Positions 18,069 to 27,350 of a DNA stretch of 64,000 bases are shown one piece after another (the stretch's first letter is position 1; each line of letters opens with the position of its first letter). The position numbers and the translations under genes are program-made. The DNA comes from CAYNRA01 sp046296415 (GTDB lineage Bacteria > Bacteroidota > Bacteroidia > Cytophagales > Spirosomataceae), in NCBI GenBank assembly GCA_046296415.1, contig JBKBLN010000003.1, positions 1-64,000 of the forward strand, in the 5' to 3' direction. The notes beneath the pieces are model-generated. The model was not told where the DNA came from. It ran no database searches and worked only from the letters and a program-made list of their open reading frames with translations.

Positions 18069-18076
18069 TAGCTTTG
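18069..18076 (+). promoter_or_regulatory. -7 box of guaB
   Basis: TAGCTTTG. It lies directly before a GTG at 18078, which argues that translation starts at ATG 18111 instead. Confidence 0.55.
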
Positions 18077-18110
18077 CGTGGCAAATAAGAAATCTGAAAT
18101 TATTTGCCTT

Positions 18111-19577
18111 ATGCTTGACTCTTCAAAGCTTTTATATGAAGCACTGACGTACGACGACGTGCTACTTGTTCCGGCTTACTCGGAAATTCTCCCTCGCGAC
18201 ACCACCACCACCACCAAGCTTACGCGGAACATTACGTTGAACATTCCTTTGGTTTCAGCGGCGATGGATACCGTGACCGAATGGGAAATGGCCGTGGCTG
18301 TGGCCCAAGAAGGTGGGATTGGTTTTATTCACAAAAACATGTCGATTGAAGCGCAAGCGGACCAAGTTCGCAAAGTCAAGCGTTCTGAAAGTGGCATGAT
18401 CATCGACCCCATCACCCTACCTGAAACCGCTCTGGTTGGCGACGCCTTACGCTTGATGGCCGAATTCAAAGTAGGTGGTATTCCGGTTGTTACCGAGTCG
18501 GGTGAACTGTACGGGATTTTGACCAACCGTGATCTACGTTTCCAAAAAGACCCTCATTTGCCGATTACCGAAATCATGACCAAAGAAAATTTGGTGACTG
18601 GTGAAATTGGGATTGGCTTGGAGGAAGCTGAGAATATTCTTCGGGATTATAAAATCGAAAAACTACCGATTGTTGATCAAGACAATAAGTTAGTTGGATT
18701 GATTACCTACAAAGATATTTTGAAAAAGCGTAACCGGCCCAATGCTGCAAAAGACAGCCACGGACGCCTTTTGGTGGGTGCCGCAGTAGGTGTGACCCCT
18801 GATATCGTGAAGCGGGTAGAAGCTCTTGTAAAAGCTGGCGTAGATGTCATCTCGATCGATACTGCTCATGGCCATTCCAAAGGGGTCATCGACACCTTAA
18901 AAACCATCAAAGCAACCTTCCCCAAACTGGATGTCATTGTTGGAAATATCGCCACAGGCGAGGCCGCAAAGGATCTGGTGGAGGCGGGTGCCGATGCTGT
19001 AAAAGTAGGGGTTGGCCCGGGTTCCATCTGTACCACCCGGATCATCGCCGGCATCGGGATGCCTCAGCTATCCGCTGTCTATTTAGCAGCGAAAGCCATT
19101 GAAGGAACTGGCGTTCCGGTTATTGCTGATGGAGGAATCCGCTTCTCAGGTGATATCGTCAAGGCCATTGCAGGAGGAGCTAGTACCGTGATGGTCGGTT
19201 CCCTGTTGGCTGGTACAGAAGAGGCTCCTGGTGAAGTAGTCATTTACGAGGGTCGGAAATTCAAAACCTACCGTGGTATGGGATCGGTGGAAGCCATGGA
19301 AGATGGTTCCAAAGATCGCTACTTCCAAGATGCTGAGGACGATGTTAAAAAGTTAGTACCTGAAGGCATCGTAGGACGTGTAGCTTACAAAGGCCGGGCA
19401 GCCGAGATCCTATACCAAATGACGGGCGGATTAAAAGCCGGCATGGGCTACTGTGGAGCAGGCTCCATAGAAGACTTACAAAAAGCTAAATTTGTTAAAA
19501 TTACAGCTTCAGGAATGAAGGAAAGTCATCCGCACGACATTCAAATTATGCGGGAAGCTCCCAACTATTCTAGATAA
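18111..19577 (+). CDS. guaB: IMP dehydrogenase
   Basis: A 488-residue enzyme oxidising IMP to XMP with NAD, the committed step of GMP synthesis. The TIM barrel is interrupted by a pair of CBS domains (about 95-205), where ITEIMTKENLVT and IEKLPIVDQDNKLVGLIT are typical. The catalytic Cys307 lies in GPGSICTTR; the flap RGMGSVEAME and the C-terminal AGMGYCGAGS are present. The start at 18111 gives the usual N-terminus (YEALTYDDVLLVP) and leaves a 34-bp leader from the promoter. Confidence 0.97.
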   Translation: MLDSSKLLYEALTYDDVLLVPAYSEILPRDTTTTTKLTRNITLNIPLVSAAMDTVTEWEMAVAVAQEGGIGFIHKNMSIEAQADQVRKVKRSESGMIIDPITLPETALVGDALRLMAEFKVGGIPVVTESGELYGILTNRDLRFQKDPHLPITEIMTKENLVTGEIGIGLEEAENILRDYKIEKLPIVDQDNKLVGLITYKDILKKRNRPNAAKDSHGRLLVGAAVGVTPDIVKRVEALVKAGVDVISIDTAHGHSKGVIDTLKTIKATFPKLDVIVGNIATGEAAKDLVEAGADAVKVGVGPGSICTTRIIAGIGMPQLSAVYLAAKAIEGTGVPVIADGGIRFSGDIVKAIAGGASTVMVGSLLAGTEEAPGEVVIYEGRKFKTYRGMGSVEAMEDGSKDRYFQDAEDDVKKLVPEGIVGRVAYKGRAAEILYQMTGGLKAGMGYCGAGSIEDLQKAKFVKITASGMKESHPHDIQIMREAPNYSR

Positions 19578-19583
19578 GAACGA

Positions 19584-19611
19584 GACGCCCCGGTTGGGGC
19601 GTCGCTTTTTT
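19584..19611 (+). terminator. Terminator after guaB
   Basis: GACGCCCC, loop GGTT, GGGGCGTC, then GCTTTTTT. Confidence 0.88.
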
Positions 19612-19731
19612 AGGGGAAAACGTAGGGTTTCCGCAGGATAATTACAGGCCGATACAAGCGGAAATCCTAGTTTTCGATTATATTGCATTATTTTTTCACG
19701 CATTTCACTTGAAATTAAGACCTATTAACAA

Positions 19732-21186
19732 ATGACTACAAACAGTATTTGGCGGAAAAAGCCCATGTCCGCCTTTGAGGCAGACATGAAAAAGTCGGAC
19801 CTAAAACGGGTTCTGACCAAGTGGGGACTTACTTCTCTAGGAATTGGCGCCATCATTGGAGGGGGGATTTTTACCCTTACCGGTATTGCGGCTCATGACC
19901 ATGCCGGCCCGGCCTTGGCCCTTTCCTTCGTTATTGCCGCCATCGGCTGTACGTTTGCCTCCTTGTGTTATGCCGAATTTTCGTCTATCCTTCCAGTAGA
20001 AGGTTCTGCCTATGCCTATTCCTATGGTACGGTGGGAGAATTTTTTGCTTGGATCATCGGCTGGAACTTAATCTTGGAATACATGATGGGCGCTACGACG
20101 GTAGCCGTGGCCTGGTCTGGCTATTTTGAGAAGCTTTTACATCTTTTCAATATCCATTTACCCGTTCAACTCATGAACGACCCGTTCACAGCCGCTGAAA
20201 AGCTTGGGTCAGAATCTCCCGTATTGGCCTTTAATGTGGCAGCTTTTTTAATTACTTGGGTTGTGACAAGCGTTTTGGTACGTGGAATTCAAGAATCGGC
20301 CAAAGCCAACAACATCATCGTATTCATCAAAGTGGCGGTGGTCTTGTTTGTGATCGTGGTGGGTGCTTTCTTCGTGGATACGGCCAATTGGGTACCGTTC
20401 ATCCCTGAAGAAGTAACCGATCCTGTTTCTGGCAAAACCTCCTTCGGCTGGTCTGGAGTGGTCACGGCTGCAACCATTGTTTTCTTTGCTTACATCGGTT
20501 TTGATGCAGTTTCTACCCAAGCAGGTGAAGCGATCAATCCACGCAAAGATGTGCCTTTCGCGATCATTGCTTCTTTGATTATCTGTACGTTATTATACAT
20601 TGCCGTATCCTTAGTGTTGACGGGCATGGTGAAATACGATACTCTTGACCTTAAAGCTCCAGTAGCGTCGGCATTCGCAGATGCGGGTATTGGTTGGGCT
20701 GTTTTTATTATCACCATTGCAGCGGTAGCGGGTCTGATATCGGTGATGTTGGTGATGATGCTAGGCCAAACTCGAGTCTTTTTAGGTATGGCAAAAGATG
20801 GTTTGTTACCAGGTTTCTTCAAAGAAATCCATGCCAACTTCAAAACTCCTTGGAAAAGCACCATTTTAGTCGGTTTTATTATTTCCATTGTGGCCGCCCT
20901 CACCCCAATTGACAAAGTATCAGAGATGTGTTCCATGGGGACCTTGCTTGCCTTTGCCATGATCTCAGGTGCCGTATTGCTTCTTCGCTACCAACAACCC
21001 AACATCGAGCGCCCGTACAAAGCGCCTTTGATTTGGTTCGTTGCCCCGATGGGTGTACTATTCAACGTCTTTTTAATGACGCAGGTACGGACTGAAACGT
21101 GGTACGCCTTCATCATTTGGAGTACCATTGGTATTGCGGTTTATTTCTTATACAGCCGTCGAACCAGTCTGTTGAATAAAAAATAA
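19732..21186 (+). CDS. APC family amino acid permease (cationic amino acid transporter-like)
   Basis: A 484-residue inner-membrane transporter with about 12 helices. The first helix carries the substrate-binding GIGAIIGGGIFTLTG motif of the APC superfamily, and GFDAVSTQAGEAINPRKDVP is typical of the CAT/YfnA group. Expected to import amino acids by cation symport; specificity cannot be read. Monocistronic with its own terminator. MSAFEADM, 11 residues in, could be an alternative start. Confidence 0.9.
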   Translation: MTTNSIWRKKPMSAFEADMKKSDLKRVLTKWGLTSLGIGAIIGGGIFTLTGIAAHDHAGPALALSFVIAAIGCTFASLCYAEFSSILPVEGSAYAYSYGTVGEFFAWIIGWNLILEYMMGATTVAVAWSGYFEKLLHLFNIHLPVQLMNDPFTAAEKLGSESPVLAFNVAAFLITWVVTSVLVRGIQESAKANNIIVFIKVAVVLFVIVVGAFFVDTANWVPFIPEEVTDPVSGKTSFGWSGVVTAATIVFFAYIGFDAVSTQAGEAINPRKDVPFAIIASLIICTLLYIAVSLVLTGMVKYDTLDLKAPVASAFADAGIGWAVFIITIAAVAGLISVMLVMMLGQTRVFLGMAKDGLLPGFFKEIHANFKTPWKSTILVGFIISIVAALTPIDKVSEMCSMGTLLAFAMISGAVLLLRYQQPNIERPYKAPLIWFVAPMGVLFNVFLMTQVRTETWYAFIIWSTIGIAVYFLYSRRTSLLNKK

Positions 21187-21207
21187 TGAGGAAAATATCC
21201 CTCCTTC

Positions 21208-21242
21208 AAAAAGCCACACTGAAAATTCAGTGTGGCTTTTTT
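21208..21242 (+). terminator. Terminator after permease
   Basis: AAAAGCCACACTGA paired with TCAGTGTGGCTTTTTT. Confidence 0.88.
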
Positions 21243-21273
21243 CATTTTTGTTTGGAAACTTTGAAAGTCTTTT

Positions 21274-21281
21274 TAACTTTG
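21274..21281 (+). promoter_or_regulatory. -7 box TAACTTTG
   Basis: TAACTTTG, with TTTG about 20 bp upstream, 22 bp before the first gene of the three-gene DUF4153 operon. Confidence 0.55.
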
Positions 21282-21303
21282 TACCACAAAGTACTTTTCA
21301 ATC

Positions 21304-21906
21304 ATGGAAGATCAAAAAAAATCCTTAGAGACCCTGCATGAAATTCGCCAACTCATGGAGCGATCCACCCGATTTGTTTCGCTGAGCGGCTTGTCTGGTT
21401 TATTCATTGGTCTATATGCCCTAGTAGCTTCTGGGTATCTCATTGGGTTATCGGATTTTCGGACCAACGGATTGGACTGGTTTGTTGAAACTAACCAAAC
21501 CCATGTTGTTTTTCATGTTCTGGTCATTACTCTTTTTCTTTCATTGCTCACAGGCTTCCTTCTCACCTACCGGAAAGCAGGCACATTACGGTGGGACTCT
21601 CCCGCACGCCGATTGGTCTTTCATTTAGGGACTCCTTTGGTCACGGGTGGTATCTTATGTTTTATATTTGAATCCCATGGCTACTGGGAATTTATTCTAC
21701 CCACCACCTTGATTTTTTATGGCCTTGCCCTTCTGAATGCCAGTAAATACACGTGGGAGGATTTACAATACATGGGATTAGGGGTATTGGTCGCTGGACT
21801 TCTAGCCTTTCTGTGGCCCTCGTATGCACTTTACTGTTGGGCTTTTGGGTTTGGCCTCCTCCATATCTTGTACGGACTTTCGATTCATTTAAAATACGAA
21901 AAGTGA
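21304..21906 (+). CDS. Multi-pass membrane protein of unknown function
   Basis: A 200-residue protein with a soluble N-terminus (MEDQKKSLETLHEIRQLMER) and about six hydrophobic helices (FVSLSGLSGLFIGLYALVAS; VLVITLFLSLLTGFLLTY; and others). I do not recognise a named family, but such a protein followed by a winged-helix gene is common in Bacteroidota. It overlaps the next gene by 4 bp (GTGA), so the regulator is translationally coupled to it. Possibly a sensor or target for that regulator. Confidence 0.75.
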   Translation: MEDQKKSLETLHEIRQLMERSTRFVSLSGLSGLFIGLYALVASGYLIGLSDFRTNGLDWFVETNQTHVVFHVLVITLFLSLLTGFLLTYRKAGTLRWDSPARRLVFHLGTPLVTGGILCFIFESHGYWEFILPTTLIFYGLALLNASKYTWEDLQYMGLGVLVAGLLAFLWPSYALYCWAFGFGLLHILYGLSIHLKYEK

Positions 21907-22205
21907 AAAACTACGTAGATGATCTCAACAAAGCCTTTGAAAGTCGGGTACGACTGGGGCTCATGTCCTTGTTGATGGTCCATGAGTCGGTGGATTTCAC
22001 GCTTGTGAAAGAACACATGTCCCTGACAGATGGCAATTTGGCAAGCCATATCCAAACTCTTGAGAAACTTGGCTATGTCGAAGTTCTCAAGCAATTCATT
22101 GGGAAAAAGCCGCATACTTCTTACCGTGCTACAGATACGGGACGGCAAGCTTTCAAAGATCATTTGGATGCCTTGGAGAAACTGATCAAGCAAACTCCTT
22201 TTTAA
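21903..22205 (+). CDS. Winged-helix DNA-binding protein
   Basis: A 100-residue one-domain regulator of the ArsR/MarR-like type. SRVRLGLMSLLMVHESVDFT, LTDGNLASHIQTLEKLGYVE (recognition helix) and the wing YRATDTGRQAFKDHLDALE are clear. It would start at GTG 21903, overlapping the stop of the preceding membrane protein; the longer upstream frame is only the antiparallel extension through that gene. It sits between two membrane-protein genes and probably controls this operon. Confidence 0.85.
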   Translation: MKNYVDDLNKAFESRVRLGLMSLLMVHESVDFTLVKEHMSLTDGNLASHIQTLEKLGYVEVLKQFIGKKPHTSYRATDTGRQAFKDHLDALEKLIKQTPF

Positions 22206-22227
22206 CACATACACAAATACACGAAAA

Positions 22228-23493
22228 ATGAAAAAGCTATTTCAAATGCCTACCGCCGAGTCGGTAGGCTCTTACCAACAATTGATCTTATCGAATGCCC
22301 AAGATCCAGAGGAATTAGAGCGACTTTATTTACGGGATCGACGGTTGTTCACAGCGGCTTTTGATCAGGTATTTCCCCAGATCGCCCTACAGCCCATCGC
22401 CCAAAGTTGGCGGGCTCGGCTACACCCCCCGACCCAGCCCTCGATTTTTGCGGATCCCAAAGAAGCTATTTTTTGGTTGATCGCTACATTTCTGTCGGGT
22501 TGTATGGTAAAGTATCCCCAATGGGCCAATCATAATCCCGAATTTTACCTCACTAAACAAGTTGGATTCCTGATTTTCCCCTTTGTTCTTCTATTTTTTG
22601 CGTGGAAAAACCGTGTTTCATTTAGTCATCTAGCCGGTGCTGTGGTGTGTATGTTCGTCAGTGCTGTCTATGTTCATCAACTTCCCGACCAAACCGAAGT
22701 TGATGCCTATTTACTGGCTTTACTGCACATGCCCTTTTTTATTTGGTCTTTGATGGGATTAATCTACGCCCAGTCGGGACGAAAAACATTGGACTTCCTT
22801 CGCTTTAACGGAGATTGGATCGTCATGTCGGTCTTGATCGGACTCGCCACAGGTCTTTTTCTTGCCCTGACTGCTGGTTTGTTTCAGTTAATACAAATTG
22901 ACATCGAACCCGCCATGGAAAAGTATATTTTGGTTTGGGGAATCCCCGCCATTCCATTATTTGCAGCGTATCAAGTGGAATCCAACCCTACACTCGTCAG
23001 CAAAATTTCACCCCTAATTGCCCGTGTCTTTACACCTTTTGTGTTGGTTATGCTGGTTTTCTTTTTGGTGGCCGTCTTTGTTTCTGAACATAGCATTTAC
23101 CAAGACCGCGATTTTTTATTGCTTTTCAATGTCGTTCTTTTAGCGGTTATGGCCATCATCCTGTTTTCATTGAGTGATATGGCCCGATACAACCAATTAC
23201 AATTACTCATTTTATTTGCCTTATCAGTTGTAACGATTCTAGCCAACGGCATGGCTCTATCTGCCATCTTGCATCGGACACTGGAGGGAGGATTTACACC
23301 CAATCGATTAACGGTTTGTGGAAGCAACCTGATCATGTTCGTTCATCTATTCTTGATTGCACGCAATATCGGTTTACAATTATTAGGTCAAGAGGACAGT
23401 CAACACCTTCACCCGAAATTACGTTTTCTTCTTCCAGCCATTGCGATTTGGTCATTGTTTGTGGCCATTGGCTTTCCCCTGATATTTGCTTAA
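22228..23493 (+). CDS. DUF4153 membrane protein
   Basis: A 421-residue protein with a cytoplasmic N-terminal region (about 1-90) and about ten membrane helices, matching the DUF4153 family in layout (ANHNPEFYLTKQVGFLIFPFVLLFFAWKN is the entry helix region; SLSDMARYNQLQLLILFALSVV near the end). Function unknown. It is the third gene of the operon, 22 bp behind the winged-helix regulator. Confidence 0.75.
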   Translation: MKKLFQMPTAESVGSYQQLILSNAQDPEELERLYLRDRRLFTAAFDQVFPQIALQPIAQSWRARLHPPTQPSIFADPKEAIFWLIATFLSGCMVKYPQWANHNPEFYLTKQVGFLIFPFVLLFFAWKNRVSFSHLAGAVVCMFVSAVYVHQLPDQTEVDAYLLALLHMPFFIWSLMGLIYAQSGRKTLDFLRFNGDWIVMSVLIGLATGLFLALTAGLFQLIQIDIEPAMEKYILVWGIPAIPLFAAYQVESNPTLVSKISPLIARVFTPFVLVMLVFFLVAVFVSEHSIYQDRDFLLLFNVVLLAVMAIILFSLSDMARYNQLQLLILFALSVVTILANGMALSAILHRTLEGGFTPNRLTVCGSNLIMFVHLFLIARNIGLQLLGQEDSQHLHPKLRFLLPAIAIWSLFVAIGFPLIFA

Positions 23494-23520
23494 TTTCATA
23501 CCCAAACTAATTCTTTTGGT

Positions 23521-25266
23521 ATGACATCACGTTGGATCGGCCTATTTGTAGTTCTTTTGTTTTCGATACAGGCGAATGCCCAAAAAACCTATTGTAATCC
23601 CATGAATTTGGATTACGGTTTTACGCCCATTCCCAACTTTTCGACTCAAGGAAGGCATCGAGCTACCGCCGATCCCGTGATGGAATATTTTAAGGGCCGG
23701 TATTATTTGTTCTCCACCAACCAATGGGGCTATTGGTGGAGCGAAGACTTAGTGAAATGGAACTTCGTATCCCGTCGTTTCCTTCAACCTTATCACAAGG
23801 TATACGATGAACTTTGTGCACCGGCCACCCTGGTCAAGGGGGATAGTCTTTTGGTCATTGGCTCCACTTATGCCAAAGATTTTACCCTCTGGTACAGTAC
23901 GGATCCCCGAACCGATACCTGGAAAGAAGCCGTTCACGCTTTTGAGGCGGGGGCTTGGGACCCGGCATTTTTCCGGGATGATGATGGCCGTATTTATCTC
24001 TATCATGGTTCCAGCAATACGTATCCACTGTATGGCCAAGAAATAGACCAGCAGAGTCTTCAGCCCATCGGAGAACGAAAAGACCTTATCCGATTACATG
24101 ACGATATCCATGGATGGGAACGCTTTGGCGAAGCTCAGGACAATACGTTTCTCAAACCCTTCATGGAAGGCGCTTGGATGAACAAATACCAAGGAAAATA
24201 TTATCTGCAGTATGGTGCACCCGGTACCGAATTTTCTGGATATGGGGATGGGGTGTATGTTGGGGACAAACCACTAGGCCCATTTCAGTACCAACCACAC
24301 AATCCTTTTGCCTATAAACCAGGGGGATTTGCTCGCGGGGCAGGACATGGGGCCACGCTTCAAGGAGAACATGGCAATTGGTGGCATGTATCCACCATTG
24401 CGCTAGGAGTAAAAAATAGCTTTGAAAGGCGATTGGGACTTTGGCCCACTGCCTTTGACGCTGACGGTATTTTGTATACCGAAACTGCCTACGGAGATTA
24501 CCCACATTATCTTCCTACGTCTACCTTTCGCCAACCCAAGGAGCTTTTCACCGGTTGGATGCTACTGAATTACCAAAAGCCCGTGCAAGTTTCCTCCTCT
24601 TTGCCGGGCTATCCATCCAATTTTGCGGTGGATGAGGATTTAAAAACGTATTGGTCAGCCCAAACCAATCGTCCGGGCGAATGGCTTCAGTCCGATCTAG
24701 GCCAAGTTTCGACCGTACGAGCTATTCAGATAAATTATGCGGATCAAGACGTTGATTCTAGTTTTTTAGGAAAAATAGGAGGTATCTACCACCAATACCA
24801 AATATTGGGAAGTTTAGACGGAAAAAAATGGTTTACTGTGGTAGATAAATCCAAAAATACCACCGATGTGCCGCATGATTATGTGATGTTGGACAAACCC
24901 ATTCAAGCGCGTTTTCTCAAATTAGTCAATTGGCACATGGCCGCCGGAAAATTTGCCATCAGTGGTTTTCGCGTTTTTGGCTCTTCGACCATCAAGAAAC
25001 CCGAAGAGGTAAAAGAATTTGTTGTACTACGTGGTGACCATGAGCGTCGAAACGTTTGGATCAAATGGGCCAAAGATACCCAGGCCACAGGATATGTCAT
25101 CTACTGGGGAATTGCCCCAGACAAACTTTATAATTCCGTAATGGTATACGGTGCCAACGACTATTACTTGCGTGCGTTGCACCGAGATATGCCGTACTAT
25201 TTCCAAATTGAGGCTTTCAATGAAGGGGGAATCGGGAGCCGAACTCCCGTTTCCAAGGTACCTTGA
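23521..25266 (+). CDS. GH43-like glycosidase with discoidin and Fn3 modules
   Basis: A 581-residue secreted protein. Signal peptide at 1-20 (ending QANA); residues about 40-330 a five-bladed propeller of GH43 type, with RATADPVMEYFKGRYYLF (first catalytic Asp), GAWDPAFFRDDDGRIYLY and GHGATLQGEHGNWW; about 355-495 an F5/8 type C (discoidin, CBM32-like) sugar-binding module (NFAVDEDLKTYWSA ... LKLVNWHMAAGKFAISGFRVFG); about 500-580 a fibronectin type III module. It probably removes arabinose or xylose from plant or algal glycan; specificity is unclear. It follows the DUF4153 gene by 27 bp but is likely a separate function. Confidence 0.85.
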   Translation: MTSRWIGLFVVLLFSIQANAQKTYCNPMNLDYGFTPIPNFSTQGRHRATADPVMEYFKGRYYLFSTNQWGYWWSEDLVKWNFVSRRFLQPYHKVYDELCAPATLVKGDSLLVIGSTYAKDFTLWYSTDPRTDTWKEAVHAFEAGAWDPAFFRDDDGRIYLYHGSSNTYPLYGQEIDQQSLQPIGERKDLIRLHDDIHGWERFGEAQDNTFLKPFMEGAWMNKYQGKYYLQYGAPGTEFSGYGDGVYVGDKPLGPFQYQPHNPFAYKPGGFARGAGHGATLQGEHGNWWHVSTIALGVKNSFERRLGLWPTAFDADGILYTETAYGDYPHYLPTSTFRQPKELFTGWMLLNYQKPVQVSSSLPGYPSNFAVDEDLKTYWSAQTNRPGEWLQSDLGQVSTVRAIQINYADQDVDSSFLGKIGGIYHQYQILGSLDGKKWFTVVDKSKNTTDVPHDYVMLDKPIQARFLKLVNWHMAAGKFAISGFRVFGSSTIKKPEEVKEFVVLRGDHERRNVWIKWAKDTQATGYVIYWGIAPDKLYNSVMVYGANDYYLRALHRDMPYYFQIEAFNEGGIGSRTPVSKVP

Positions 25267-26226
25267 TTACAGATGAACCATCCAAAAATACACGGGCATC
25301 CCGACGGTAATATTTACTGGGAAGGTAACTGCGAGCGCCATGGGGAGATAAAGGCCTGGATCGGAGGATGGAATCGCAATTTTCATGGCGGCCGGAACGG
25401 CAATGTAAGAAGCACTGGCGGCTAGAATGGCAAACATAAACTGGCTGGAAGGATCGGAAACCACCCAACCACTCAACCATCCAATCAAACAGCCATTAAA
25501 CAGGGGAAATAATATAGCAAATAGCATGGGAAACCAGCCATAAGCAAAGAAGGACTTTAGTTTACGGCCGGAGTGAATTCCCATATCCAACAAGAATATG
25601 GCCAAGAAACCCTTGAAAAGATCGGTCGTGAACGGCTTAATTCCCTCGGCCTGTTTGGTATCGGCAATGAATCCAATCACCAAGCTGCCAAGAATCAACA
25701 AAACACTTCCATTGGTAAAGGAGTGACGAATGACTGCTCCAATTTGAAGTTTGCGGTCAGATTTAGGTTGATATAAACTCACCAATACCAAACCCATGAT
25801 GATGGCGGGCGATTCCATCAAGGCCATAACTGCGACCATATACCCATGGAAAGTATGCTGATGTGCTTCAAGGTAAGACACCGCCGTAACGAAGGTGACG
25901 GCACTAACCGACCCGTACGAGGCGGCAATGGCGGCCGAATCGGCTAAACTCAAACGTCTTTTAAGTAAAAAAAAGGCAAACCAAGGTATAGTGGCCGATA
26001 AAATCAACCCGAATACCATGGCACCGGCAATTTCACCCGTAATGGGTTCATGCGAAAGCTCTTGACCTCCCTTGAAACCGATGGAAAAAAGAAGGTATAA
26101 AGAAATAAATTTGGAGGAATTCGGTGGAATTTCGAGGTCACTTTTGAGCGAAACAGCTAGGATTCCGAGAACAAAAAATAAAAGCGCGGGATTGGTGATG
26201 TTTTCGAGCAGTAGGTGATAATCCAT
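25267..26226 (-). CDS. SbtA-like sodium-dependent bicarbonate permease
   Basis: A 319-residue inner-membrane protein with about ten helices in two inverted halves, resembling the SbtA family of high-affinity Na+/HCO3- symporters (NITNPALLFFVLGILAVSLKSDLEIP at the start; SIGFKGGQELS; FVTAVSYLEAHQHTFHGYMV in the middle; FAILAASASYIAVPAAMKIAIP near the end). ATG 26226 is chosen because the longer frame runs into the preceding gene. No SbtB regulator is next to it. It follows a DUF6671 gene with 4 bp between stop and start. In this apparently heterotrophic organism it may supply bicarbonate for carboxylases. Confidence 0.85.
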   Translation of the reverse strand: MDYHLLLENITNPALLFFVLGILAVSLKSDLEIPPNSSKFISLYLLFSIGFKGGQELSHEPITGEIAGAMVFGLILSATIPWFAFFLLKRRLSLADSAAIAASYGSVSAVTFVTAVSYLEAHQHTFHGYMVAVMALMESPAIIMGLVLVSLYQPKSDRKLQIGAVIRHSFTNGSVLLILGSLVIGFIADTKQAEGIKPFTTDLFKGFLAIFLLDMGIHSGRKLKSFFAYGWFPMLFAILFPLFNGCLIGWLSGWVVSDPSSQFMFAILAASASYIAVPAAMKIAIPSSDPGLYLPMALAVTFPVNITVGMPVYFWMVHL

Positions 26227-26230
26227 TATT

Positions 26231-27082
26231 TTAGGGGTTACAGTAATCACATAGTCCGGGATCTTCTACCTCCCGTCCTTGTGGAAATCGTTGTGTGTGA
26301 GAATACTGACAAAGGGTACAAAGCCAAGTGGCTTCTAGGGTGGTGGCGGTAGGTAAACCACACCAAGAACAAGGCAAACCGGGGGATGTTTGGTGAATGG
26401 AATAACCAGGCGACTGGCAGGAGGGGCACTTGGAAGCTATTTTTTGGATCAACACCTCCGATGCCTCCCGGATCACCTCTTGCCGGGTGGGATTCATCAT
26501 AGCTCGCATGTCAGTCATGACCCATGCGCCACCAAACTCATGAAAAAAGTCTAGGAAAACAGACCTTAAGCGGATTTCCTCCTGAATGCCTTTTACTACC
26601 CGTTTGGGCTTGGTTTGACTTGAGGCTAAAACCAGAGCATGGCTAGGAAACAACACCTCGTTCGCCCAAGATTCAAGTGTCTCCTCGGATGTGATCCATT
26701 CAGCCCGGTAATTGGTGGACAACGAAACTACTCGGGACACCACCTCGAGATTGGTTCGTACGTCCTGAAAGACGAGCCATTCTTCATCCGAAGGTAAAAA
26801 TCCGATCGACGGGTGCGGTCCAAATGACCCTTCCGAAGCTACCCAAAGCGGGACCTCAGGCAGGAGACTATGGGCTAGCTCTATTTTTTTTCTTGCGACT
26901 TCAACGGGACTGCCTATACGATACACATCGCCCGAAAATGTACCAAGGGAATCCGTAGGAAGAGTTGTGGGAACACAGATTTTAACGCCAAAGGCATCTT
27001 GAAACACAGGGCCGATTTGGTTCTCTTTCCCATGGGCCGTAGCTATTCCTAAACGTAAATCTACAAAATCATCACTTAGCAT
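26231..27082 (-). CDS. DUF6671 family protein with zinc-ribbon C-terminus
   Basis: A 283-residue soluble protein. The N-terminal part contains a conserved ATAHGKENQIGP and a SEGSFGPHPSIGFLPSDEE block typical of DUF6671. The last about 70 residues have four CxxC knuckles (CPSC, CSWC, CTLC, CDYC), i.e. one or two zinc ribbons. Function unknown. It overlaps the small upstream ORF by 11 bp and is followed 4 bp later by the SbtA-like permease, so all three form one operon. A role linked to the permease is only inferred from that arrangement. Confidence 0.8.
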   Translation of the reverse strand: MLSDDFVDLRLGIATAHGKENQIGPVFQDAFGVKICVPTTLPTDSLGTFSGDVYRIGSPVEVARKKIELAHSLLPEVPLWVASEGSFGPHPSIGFLPSDEEWLVFQDVRTNLEVVSRVVSLSTNYRAEWITSEETLESWANEVLFPSHALVLASSQTKPKRVVKGIQEEIRLRSVFLDFFHEFGGAWVMTDMRAMMNPTRQEVIREASEVLIQKIASKCPSCQSPGYSIHQTSPGLPCSWCGLPTATTLEATWLCTLCQYSHTQRFPQGREVEDPGLCDYCNP

Positions 27083-27236
27083 GTGACATCGGCGCAAACC
27101 TTTGGGCAAGTAATAATAAAATGATAGATCCCGCTTTTCCGAGTTCCTCAGACTGCAACCAAGAAATGACAAGACCAGCTATCCCCAACAAAAAGCAAGA
27201 GACAAAGAGAATTTTGTGTTTTACATCTATATTCAT
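27072..27236 (-). CDS. Small membrane protein, 54 residues
   Basis: ATG 27236 opens a 54-codon frame that ends inside the DUF6671 start (ATGCTAAGTGA, 11-bp overlap). It encodes a charged N-terminus (MNIDVKHK), a hydrophobic helix (ILFVSCFLLGIAGLVISWLQ) and a second short hydrophobic stretch. The tight coupling suggests a true gene. I know no family; it could be a permease accessory peptide. Confidence 0.5.
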   Translation of the reverse strand: MNIDVKHKILFVSCFLLGIAGLVISWLQSEELGKAGSIILLLLAQRFAPMSHAK

Positions 27237-27350
27237 ACGAACCTTTGTTTGCTTTCTTCGGGTAGTCTTTTGACTGTCACAAAGGTCGAGAATATATAAA
27301 TATTATTTTTATTTATATATTCAATGAATTATATAATGATGTTTTATGAA

